A stretch of DNA of 23,360 nt from JBCCRH01 sp039208045 (GTDB lineage Bacteria > Bacteroidota > Bacteroidia > Chitinophagales > Saprospiraceae), in contig JBCCRH010000035.1 in assembly GCA_039208045.1 (NCBI GenBank), positions 1 to 23,360 of the forward strand, given 5' to 3'. The notes under the pieces are model-generated. The model did no database searches. It was not told where the DNA came from and was given only the letters and a program-made list of their open reading frames with translations. The translations under genes were made by a program, and so were the position numbers. Shown piece by piece: positions 1 to 5,423 of this stretch (the stretch's first letter is position 1; each line of letters begins with the position of its first letter).

Positions 1-400
1 CTACACTCCAGACGTTATCCCAATTTTCGCAGTTTGGTGCCAAATTTCCATCCGTATCCAGTGGTCCAGGTAGGTAATCATAGTCTCTATTAGCAGGGCT
101 ATTTCCAGCGTAGCCGTAGGTAGGGGTAGAGATGAACAATTCATTGGCAGCATTGATACCACCAAGCCACAGGCCTGCTGCAAAGATACTATTGGGTGAG
201 TTGGTATTGGTGAAGGGCGCTTGGAATTGCGCATTACCCCCTTTATCTAGGAATAGACTACCAGAATTATTGAGCAAAGCTCGAATATTGTTGGCATGTA
301 AGTAGGTGTCGTTGATGGCTCCTTCGCATTCTTGAGCGTGGAGCTGCTGAACAGCGAAGAGGGACAAACAGAGTAGTCCAAAAGACAAAATCTTTTTCAT
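1..400 (-). CDS. Secreted protein, N-terminal part only (runs off the left edge)
   Basis: Reading the minus strand from the ATG at 400-398 gives an uninterrupted frame to the window edge, 133 codons. It begins with a clear signal peptide (MKKILSFGLLCLSLF, then a small-residue stretch ending HAQ), so the product is exported. The mature part starts with ECEGAIND and contains NNSGSLFLDKGG, a FAAGLWLGGIN segment and a YLPGPLDTDG segment. I recall these motifs from a common but unnamed group of large secreted Bacteroidota proteins that usually end in a T9SS sorting domain. The C-terminus is outside the window, so sorting domain and function cannot be confirmed. The gene diverges from hisF, and long-hairpin element A lies between them. 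Confidence 0.8.
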   Translation of the reverse strand, partial: MKKILSFGLLCLSLFAVQQLHAQECEGAINDTYLHANNIRALLNNSGSLFLDKGGNAQFQAPFTNTNSPNSIFAAGLWLGGINAANELFISTPTYGYAGNSPANRDYDYLPGPLDTDGNLAPNCENWDNVWSV

Positions 401-488
401 CGTCTAGGGTTTTAGTGTTTAGTAAATATTAAAAGTAGTAAAAACTACAGGCGCTTGCAAATGCCCCGATTGTAAAGAGCGATGCACT

Positions 489-651
489 TATAGTTCGCCA
501 ACCCAAGATTTGTGAATTCTGACTTGCCCTTTTTTCGCCTTGCTGCGTTGAGAAGCCTCGGCGTGACTGGGGCCATGCTTACGTTTCTCGCCTTGCAAGT
601 CAAAAAAATGTCGGCGCCATATTTTCACAAATCTTGCATTGGTGAACTATA
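489..651 (+). repeat. Long-hairpin intergenic element, copy A
   Basis: This is a 163-bp element. Its outer arms, 489-516 and 624-651, are inverted complements at 25 of 28 positions; both contain the 12-mer AAGATTTGTGAA or its complement. The core at 545-595 is 51 bp, starts GCGTT and ends GCCTTG, and aligns without gaps to the cores at 14439-14489 (plus) and 17381-17431 (minus). Distance from core to outer arm end is 56 bp on each side. The middle of this core (about 564-585) is only imperfectly palindromic, unlike copies B and C. It lies between divergent genes, so it is not simply a terminator. Its right end carries the possible -33 TTG of the hisF promoter. No ORF in it looks genuine. Confidence 0.75.
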
Positions 652-661
652 CTTACCTTTG
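634..661 (+). promoter_or_regulatory. Candidate promoter of hisF
   Basis: TACCTTTG at 654-661 matches the Bacteroidota -7 consensus TAnnTTTG. A TTG at 634-636 lies 17 nt upstream, close to the usual spacing. Transcription would start about 7-10 nt downstream, almost at the hisF ATG, implying a very short leader. The -33 part lies inside the right arm of hairpin element A. Confidence 0.5.
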
Positions 662-676
662 CGGGAAATGCAAGCT

Positions 677-1435
677 ATGTTAGCCAAACGAATTATTCCT
701 TGTTTAGATATTAAAGACGGACGAACGGTAAAAGGCGTCAATTTTGTGAACTTGCGTGATGCTGGTGATCCGGTGGAGTTAGGGAAGTTGTATAGTGATA
801 ATGGCGCTGATGAGCTAGTGTTTTTGGATATTACGGCGACGCATGAGAAGCGCAAGACGCTGGCGGCGCTTGCGCGAAAGATTGCTGGTAACCTGAGTAT
901 TCCCTTTACGATAGGTGGTGGTATTCGTTCAGTGGAAGATGTGGATGTACTCTTGGAATCCGGTGCTGATAAAATATCGATTAACTCTGCTGCAGTGCGC
1001 AGGCCGGACTTGGTGGATGACTTGGCCAAGCAATTTGGCAGCCAGTTTGTGGTAGTGGCGGTGGACGCAAAACTAGTGGATGGGGAGTGGTTGTTGCATT
1101 TGAATGGGGGGCGGGTACCTACAGAGATTCGCCTGCTAGATTGGGTGGTGGAATGCCAAGAGCGGGGTGCTGGGGAGATTCTCTTCACCTCCATGAATCA
1201 TGATGGAACGAAAGCGGGGTTTGCCAACGAGATACTGGCGGAGGTAGCGGATGCAATTTCTATACCTGTCATCGCATCGGGTGGCGCGGGGACGATGGAG
1301 CACTTTTATGAAGTGTTTACAAAGGGAAAGGCAGATGCAGGGCTGGCGGCTAGCATTTTTCACTTTCGTGAAATAGAAATTCGAGATTTGAAAACGTATT
1401 TACGGGAGCAGGGGATTCCGATCCGCATGGGATAG
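677..1435 (+). CDS. hisF: Imidazole glycerol phosphate synthase, cyclase subunit HisF
   Basis: This 252-aa protein is the cyclase half of imidazole glycerol phosphate synthase. With HisH-derived ammonia it converts PRFAR to imidazole glycerol phosphate and AICAR in histidine synthesis. The sequence has the HisF start MLAKRIIPCLDIKDGR with catalytic Asp11, the phosphate-binding IGGGIRSVEDV segment, catalytic Asp130 in VVVAVDAK, and the second phosphate site with IASGGAGTMEHF. Length is normal for the family. The frame is open upstream to 512, but family alignment places the start at 677; an ATG at 668 in the same frame is a less likely alternative. It heads a hisF-hisI-hisE group; hisH and hisA are not in the window. 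A 178-bp structured spacer separates it from hisI. Confidence 0.97.
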   Translation: MLAKRIIPCLDIKDGRTVKGVNFVNLRDAGDPVELGKLYSDNGADELVFLDITATHEKRKTLAALARKIAGNLSIPFTIGGGIRSVEDVDVLLESGADKISINSAAVRRPDLVDDLAKQFGSQFVVVAVDAKLVDGEWLLHLNGGRVPTEIRLLDWVVECQERGAGEILFTSMNHDGTKAGFANEILAEVADAISIPVIASGGAGTMEHFYEVFTKGKADAGLAASIFHFREIEIRDLKTYLREQGIPIRMG

Positions 1436-1613
1436 CGCGGCGGACTGTGCTCGGACGGCCTAACGATGTGGAACAGTGGCAGCCTCAGGCTGACAGACCC
1501 CATCAGGACTTTGTCTGATGGGGGCCGATCCGCCTTAAGCGGAGAGCTGTGAAACGTAGTGCCACGCCTTAGGCGGGGAGGCCCCTAATCATCATCAAAA
1601 AGCAAGAGGACTT
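1436..1613 (+). repeat. Hairpin-rich spacer between hisF and hisI
   Basis: No gene is seen here. Several short inverted repeats lie in a row: CAGCCTCAGGCTG near 1480-1492, a perfect 9-bp stem CCCCATCAG (1498-1506) with CTGATGGGG (1515-1523), TCCGCCTTAAGCGGA near 1529-1543, and CCACGCCTTAGGCGGGG near 1562-1578. GTGGC (1476-1480) and GCCAC (1561-1565) could close an outer stem. Downstream of these is an AGAGGA-like ribosome-binding site before hisI. None of the stems is followed by a clear T-run, so termination is not evident. Such a spacer inside a biosynthetic operon could be an inserted palindromic repeat or an RNA-processing/attenuation site. Confidence 0.55.
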
Positions 1614-1946
1614 ATGGTAGTCAGTGAAAAAGCACATATTGCAGACTTAGATTTTAAAAAACAAAGCGGTCTTCTTCCCGCTATCATTCAGCATGTGGAA
1701 ACGAAGGAAGTCTTGATGCTAGGCTACATGAATGCGGAAGCGCTGCATCATACGATGAAAACGGGTAAAGTGACGTTTTTTAGTCGCAGCAAGCAACGCC
1801 TGTGGACGAAAGGGGAGACCTCGGGGAATATACTGGAACTTCGCACTATTCAAACGGATTGTGATCGGGATGCATTACTCATTCAGGCGGTGCCGCATGG
1901 CCCTACCTGCCATACGGGAACAAATAGCTGTTTCGAAGCAAAATAA
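1614..1946 (+). CDS. hisI: Phosphoribosyl-AMP cyclohydrolase HisI
   Basis: This 110-aa enzyme opens the purine ring of phosphoribosyl-AMP, the third step of histidine synthesis. The sequence shows EVLMLGYMNAEAL, the signature FSRSKQRLWTKGETSGN, the metal-binding acidic motif D82-C-D84-R-D86, and the zinc-ligand region GPTCHTG with Cys99, plus Cys106 close to the C-terminus. The start is supported by an AGAGGA sequence about 7 nt upstream. It stops at 1944-1946, right after the cyclohydrolase domain, and hisE begins 10 nt later in another frame. The two activities are therefore on separate polypeptides, not the fused HisIE common in bacteria. Confidence 0.96.
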   Translation: MVVSEKAHIADLDFKKQSGLLPAIIQHVETKEVLMLGYMNAEALHHTMKTGKVTFFSRSKQRLWTKGETSGNILELRTIQTDCDRDALLIQAVPHGPTCHTGTNSCFEAK

Positions 1947-1956
1947 TACAATAACT

Positions 1957-2235
1957 ATGGAATTCTTATACACCTTGCAAGCCATCATCCAAGAGCGGAA
2001 GGCACACCCAAGTGCTGAATCGTACACCTCTAAACTCTTCGCGAAAGGCATCAATAAGATCGCTCAAAAGGTAGGAGAGGAGGCAGTAGAGCTAGTCATT
2101 GAGGCAAAAGACGATAATACCGATTTATTTTTAAATGAAGCGGCTGATTTGATGTACCACTATATAGTATTATTAGTGGAAAAAGGCCATACTTTAGAAG
2201 AAGTGACGGCTATTTTAGAAAAACGGCATAAATAA
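1957..2235 (+). CDS. hisE: Phosphoribosyl-ATP pyrophosphatase HisE
   Basis: This 92-aa protein hydrolyses phosphoribosyl-ATP to phosphoribosyl-AMP, the second step of histidine synthesis, just before HisI. It is an all-alpha MazG-like fold. The sequence has the metal-binding pattern G40-EE-xx-E45 in KVGEEAVELVIEAK and E61-xx-D64 in NEAADLMYHYIVLL. The ATG at 1957 gives the usual HisE beginning (LYTLQAIIQERKAHP); the frame is open further upstream inside hisI, but that extension reads as an out-of-frame shadow. It follows hisI by 10 nt, so they are almost certainly co-transcribed and probably translationally coupled. Confidence 0.95.
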   Translation: MEFLYTLQAIIQERKAHPSAESYTSKLFAKGINKIAQKVGEEAVELVIEAKDDNTDLFLNEAADLMYHYIVLLVEKGHTLEEVTAILEKRHK

Positions 2236-2595
2236 TTTTGTTTAAGCATCTTTTCATACTTTAGATACGTTCTAATTTAACATCTATACCTACAAAATTC
2301 ATTGATATTTAGGTGTAGAATGCCTATTTTGCAAGTAGAAAGAGTTTTCTAATCGAAAAAAGGGCTAAACGCCTTTAAGTAGATAAAATTATTTTTGTTA
2401 AGCCACTTTATAGACAAAATACATTAGCGAAGAATAATTAGAACAACCAACTAGCCCACTATTACCGTTTTTAAGCCAACTTAAGCTAACTAACTTACTG
2501 ATTTACTATTAGAGGTGTACTATGTTATGGAAAAGTACTGTCGAAGGGCAGTAGATTTTAAAAGGCATTTTTTATTTTTTATAAACTATAAACAA
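2236..2595. other. AT-rich intergenic region between hisE and the SDR gene
   Basis: I see no convincing gene in these 360 bp. An imperfect stem AAAGGGC/GCCTTT near 2359-2377 could belong to a weak terminator but is more than 120 nt past hisE. TATTTTTG at 2390-2397 fits the TAnnTTTG -7 pattern, though no good TTG lies at the expected distance upstream. The frame of the SDR gene is open back to an ATG at 2515, but the added residues are basic and unlike the family. Confidence 0.4.
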
Positions 2596-3468
2596 ATGGA
2601 AAACACGTACTTGGTCACGGGGGGCAGCTCCGGGCTAGGGTATGCGTTAGCTTTAGAACTCGCGAAAACTGGTGCTACCATCGTTTTGCTTTGCAAAAAC
2701 AAGGCAAGAGGAAAGAAAGCACGGGTAAACATGATTGCAAAGAGCCGCAACCCTAATATCGATCTGCTCTGCTACGACCTATCTGACAAAGCCGCTGTTT
2801 ATGCTGCCGCCAAAGAAATAAAAGGCCGATACAGCAGGCTACATCTACTGGCCAATATTGCCGGCGCACTGTACCCAACCCGCCAACTTAGCACCGACGG
2901 AATTGAGTTGAACTTTGCTACTAACGTCGTGGGGCCATTCTTGCTCACACATTTGCTTACAGACTTATTGGTACGCACTGAGAATGCTCGCATTATCAAT
3001 GTGTCGGGAGAAGATCACCGCACGGGGCAGATTCACTATGACGATCCGGGCTTAAGTCGCTTTTTTACGCTGATGCGCGCCAAAGAGCAAGTGGCTATGG
3101 CGAGGGTATTGTGGACCTACGAGCTATCGCGACAGCTACGCCACACTAGTGTATCAGTGCACACTTTTGCACCAGGGCGCACCCGCACTAATTTATTGCG
3201 GAACCTGCCTCTATTGCAGAAATTGCCCGCACTAATTGCCAATAAGTTCTGGGCGTCGTCCGCCAAGAAATCGATTCAATCGATGGTACCGATTGCTCTA
3301 GGTAATCGCCACCAAAACTGTACTGGAAAATACTTCTATAAAGGAAGAGAAGAAGATACCGTACCGATCACCTACGATACAGAAACCTGTGCCCGCTTTT
3401 GGCAACTATTGGAAGATCATGCAGGTGTTCAGACGGCCTTTTATGATATGCTAGAAAGTCGATTTTAA
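2596..3468 (+). CDS. Short-chain dehydrogenase/reductase homologue with substituted catalytic Tyr and Lys
   Basis: This 290-aa protein has the Rossmann fold of the SDR superfamily and resembles retinol-dehydrogenase-like members. Visible are TGGSSGLG (residues 8-15, NAD(P) binding), NIAG in place of NNAG, the serine of INVSG (Ser137), and PGRTRTNL where the family has PGxVxTxL. The active-site helix aligns without gaps to the usual AYxxSKLANVLF as AKEQVAMARVLW, which puts Lys163 at the catalytic Tyr position and Ala167 at the catalytic Lys position. Normal dehydrogenase chemistry is therefore doubtful; it may bind nucleotide without turnover or use other residues. ATG 2596 was chosen because it starts right before the first beta strand. 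It is convergent with the following lipoprotein gene. Substrate unknown. Confidence 0.88.
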   Translation: MENTYLVTGGSSGLGYALALELAKTGATIVLLCKNKARGKKARVNMIAKSRNPNIDLLCYDLSDKAAVYAAAKEIKGRYSRLHLLANIAGALYPTRQLSTDGIELNFATNVVGPFLLTHLLTDLLVRTENARIINVSGEDHRTGQIHYDDPGLSRFFTLMRAKEQVAMARVLWTYELSRQLRHTSVSVHTFAPGRTRTNLLRNLPLLQKLPALIANKFWASSAKKSIQSMVPIALGNRHQNCTGKYFYKGREEDTVPITYDTETCARFWQLLEDHAGVQTAFYDMLESRF

Positions 3469-3480
3469 AAGGAGTTTTGG

Positions 3481-3528
3481 AAAGCTATTCGGCCCGCTCG
3501 ATTTTTGTTGGGCCCGCTGGGTAGCTTT
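3481..3528. terminator. Candidate bidirectional terminator between convergent genes
   Basis: AAAGCTA (3481-3487) and TAGCTTT (3522-3528) form a 7-bp inverted repeat, with GGCCC and GGGCC inside as a second stem around a T-rich loop. It lies in the 60 bp between the ends of the SDR and lipoprotein genes, with T/A runs on both sides. Position and symmetry suggest a shared terminator; stem strength is moderate. Confidence 0.45.
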
Positions 3529-4341
3529 TCATTGCTTGACTACATAGTTAGCATATGCATACTCCGCCCGCAAATACAACTTATTCCGCTCCGCATCCAC
3601 TCGGTAACTTTTTCGATCTTTAGGAAAGATGAAGCCGCCTTTTTCTTCGAAGGTAGTATTCAGTACATAGCTATAATGATCCGCATGCTGTACCATATAG
3701 CCTACGAAGGTGTAATCTGCTGCATCGTAGTAGTGCCACCAGGTATCAGGGGTAGTATGTGTATCATGGGTGCTTGGGTTGTAGACCGCTTTTAGTACTT
3801 CCACTGCTTTGCCATTATCGAGGGTATCTTTGCCAGCATAGGAAAGGGCTACGCCTTTATCCAATAGCTTGAAGGGGATGCTCACCACAAAGGTGGCGCT
3901 TTCAATCGTTTTCAATAAGCTTTCTGTTTTAGCAGTGGCATCAACTTGGGCATTGATAAGTTTGGAAACCCGATTTCCGTCTTGCACAATCTGATGGACT
4001 TTGCCTTTTTCTAGCCATTGGATTTCGACCATTTTTTTGGGTTGGTAGAAATAATGATGCTGCTGCTGAGCACTTTTTTCTACTTGTTGGGCTTCATCGA
4101 AGAGGGAATAAAACTTCTGAAAAGACAGCCGCTTTAGCTTGTTCCAGGCTTCCAGGCCACCTGCACGGTCAATAGCTTTTTTCAGTAGTACGCTAGCAGC
4201 TTGATCCTCGATATGGGCATAAGGATCGGCTGGTGCGGTAGTGGTAGTTGGGGAGGCATCAGTAGGAGTGCTCGGTTGACATCCAACAGTTAGCGCAGCG
4301 AAAGTGGTAGCGAGCAAAATAAAACGAACATATCTATTCAT
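3529..4341 (-). CDS. Predicted lipoprotein of unknown function (DUF6503-like)
   Basis: The 270-aa product starts with a lipoprotein signal peptide ending in LTVGC, so Cys21 should be lipidated and the protein anchored in a membrane facing the periplasm or outside. A Thr/Pro/Ala-rich linker (about 22-42) follows, then a domain opening with an amphipathic helix and AGGLEAWNKLKRLSF. After that come alternating beta-type segments with many aromatic residues (HHYFYQPKKMVEIQWLEKG, WWHYYDAADYTFVGYMVQH) and a C-terminal FIFPKDRKSYR strand. GGxxAWN plus this strand pattern is what I recall for Bacteroidota DUF6503 lipoproteins, which resemble LolA/LolB-like beta folds; that assignment is from memory. 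It diverges from the SCP2 gene across 79 bp. Confidence 0.85.
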   Translation of the reverse strand: MNRYVRFILLATTFAALTVGCQPSTPTDASPTTTTAPADPYAHIEDQAASVLLKKAIDRAGGLEAWNKLKRLSFQKFYSLFDEAQQVEKSAQQQHHYFYQPKKMVEIQWLEKGKVHQIVQDGNRVSKLINAQVDATAKTESLLKTIESATFVVSIPFKLLDKGVALSYAGKDTLDNGKAVEVLKAVYNPSTHDTHTTPDTWWHYYDAADYTFVGYMVQHADHYSYVLNTTFEEKGGFIFPKDRKSYRVDAERNKLYLRAEYAYANYVVKQ

Positions 4342-4391
4342 AAACCAAATTTTGCGCTAAAAATAAAAAAACACATCCTCATCTTTTTTGT

Positions 4392-4399
4392 TACTTTTG
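4392..4399 (+). promoter_or_regulatory. Candidate -7 promoter element of the SCP2 gene
   Basis: TACTTTTG matches TAnnTTTG and lies 21 nt before the ATG at 4421. There is no TTG at the expected -33 distance, so the call rests on the -7 motif and its position in the short divergent intergenic region. Confidence 0.4.
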
Positions 4400-4420
4400 G
4401 TGAAATAAAAAAAATACGAT

Positions 4421-4717
4421 ATGACTATCGATGAATTAACAGCAGAAGTACATAAGTCAGCTGCTAATATGCCGCAGCTCGGCAAATCTATTAAGCTTGC
4501 GCTAAAAGAAGGCACCATCCATATTGATTTGACTGGGGACTCACCAGCGATTACGAATGAAGATAAAGATGCTGATTGTGTAATCACTACCGATATAGAT
4601 ACTTTGGTGGGTATGCGCACCGGCTCCGTTAACCCTATGATGGCCATGATGGGCGGAAAGATCAAGATCAAAGGCGATATGGGCCTAGCTATGAAATTGC
4701 AGGGGCTGCTTACGTAG
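4421..4717 (+). CDS. SCP2 sterol-binding domain protein
   Basis: This 98-aa protein consists of little more than one SCP2 (sterol carrier protein 2) domain, a small alpha/beta fold with a hydrophobic tunnel that binds lipids or acyl-CoA. The sequence shows the typical order: an amphipathic N-terminal helix, a strand around GTIHIDLTGD, DADCVITTDIDTLVGMRTGSVNPMMAMMGGKIKIKGDMGLAMKL (quoted in part: the NPMMAMMGGKIKIKGD segment is the family hallmark), and a short C-terminus. No signal peptide, so it is cytoplasmic. Bacterial single-domain members have no settled function. It has its own upstream promoter-like motif and is followed by a strong hairpin. Confidence 0.92.
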   Translation: MTIDELTAEVHKSAANMPQLGKSIKLALKEGTIHIDLTGDSPAITNEDKDADCVITTDIDTLVGMRTGSVNPMMAMMGGKIKIKGDMGLAMKLQGLLT

Positions 4718-4723
4718 GGGAAA

Positions 4724-4818
4724 TACGGGTGACGGATTACGGGTGACGGATGACGGATTACGAGTTTTGAATTCATAATCCGTCATCCGTCATCCAAAAC
4801 TCGTCACCCAAAACTCAC
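4724..4818. terminator. 14-bp periodic repeat folding into a 20-bp hairpin
   Basis: TACGGGTGACGGAT occurs twice in tandem (4724-4737, 4738-4751) followed by a partial unit. The segment 4741-4760 pairs with 4776-4795 over 20 positions with one G-T wobble, leaving a 15-nt loop containing GAATTC. Beyond it, two near-identical 14-mers follow (4791-4804 and 4805-4818, both containing CCAAAACTC). It lies between the convergent ends of the SCP2 and flavoprotein genes, so it may terminate transcription from both sides, although there is no T-run directly after the stem. Confidence 0.6.
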
Positions 4819-4824
4819 CACTGT

Positions 4825-5370
4825 TCATTGCTCGATGTCCGTTCGTTTCCCATCTAAGCTTACCTCATTCCGATCTTTCCAATACTGCTGAATACCTTCC
4901 TCTCCTTTATTGACTGCCCATTTGTTAAGTGCATCGCGATCTTCCTCGAAGCTATAGAGTGGGACGGCCATGCCACACGAAGTCTGCACCTCATAAATTG
5001 ACACATCAAAGATTTGTCGAGCACCTGGTAAGGGTGGGAATAGTGGGGCTAGGGTAGTCCATTCTGGGGAGTCGGGATGGTATATTTTGGCTTGACCATA
5101 TAAGCGTAGTATCATAGGTGCTCCTTCAAAAGCGCAGAACATGATGGTCATGCGGTCGTTTTCTAGGATGTGGGCGGCCGTTTCGTTGCCGCTACCCGTT
5201 ACATTGAGCCATACGACGCGATCGGGAGCAAGTACGCGCAGGGAGTCCATGCCTTTCGGCGAAACGTTTACACGTGTATCAGCGCCTCCGGCGGTGCCTA
5301 CGAAAAATATCTTTTGAGCTTCAATGAAGGTTTGTAATCGACTACTAATGGTTGGAAAACGTTTTCCCAT
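4825..5370 (-). CDS. Pyridoxamine 5'-phosphate oxidase family protein
   Basis: The product is a split-barrel flavin-binding protein of the PNPOx-like superfamily, probably binding FMN or F420 as a dimer; the substrate is unknown. Visible family landmarks are FFVGTA, RVNVSPKGMDSLRVL, VVWLNVTGSGNETAAHI, MTIMFCAFEGAP, LRLYGQAKIY and QTSCGMAVPLY, ending in a helix with NKWAVNKGEEGIQQYW. Taking the ATG at 5370 gives 181 aa starting MGKRFPTI, the usual beginning of this subfamily; an in-frame ATG at 5391 would add seven residues. It lies 53 nt downstream of ileS on the same strand, so it is probably co-transcribed with it. No signal peptide: cytoplasmic. Confidence 0.9.
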   Translation of the reverse strand: MGKRFPTISSRLQTFIEAQKIFFVGTAGGADTRVNVSPKGMDSLRVLAPDRVVWLNVTGSGNETAAHILENDRMTIMFCAFEGAPMILRLYGQAKIYHPDSPEWTTLAPLFPPLPGARQIFDVSIYEVQTSCGMAVPLYSFEEDRDALNKWAVNKGEEGIQQYWKDRNEVSLDGKRTDIEQ

Positions 5371-5423
5371 GAGGTGAATTTTTTTAAGCATCTTCAGAAA
5401 GCGTAGCTTGGTAATTCATAGCA

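Noticed and set aside
512..676. N-terminal extension of hisF
   Set aside because: It translates hairpin element A and is unlike HisF, whose family start MLAKR is at 677.
625..1194. A 189-codon open frame on the minus strand over hisF
   Set aside because: It lies opposite a clear hisF, is serine-rich and low in recognisable motifs, and has no plausible start context.
1944..1959. Frameshift that split an original hisIE fusion
   Set aside because: HisI ends naturally just after its last conserved Cys, and HisE has its own ATG with the normal N-terminus, so two intact genes are the simpler reading.
2515..2595. N-terminal extension of the SDR protein
   Set aside because: The extra 27 residues precede the Rossmann strand and lack family similarity; they also do not form a convincing signal peptide.
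4357..4776. A 139-codon minus-strand frame over the SCP2 gene
   Set aside because: It is a shadow of the SCP2 gene and the 14-bp repeat.
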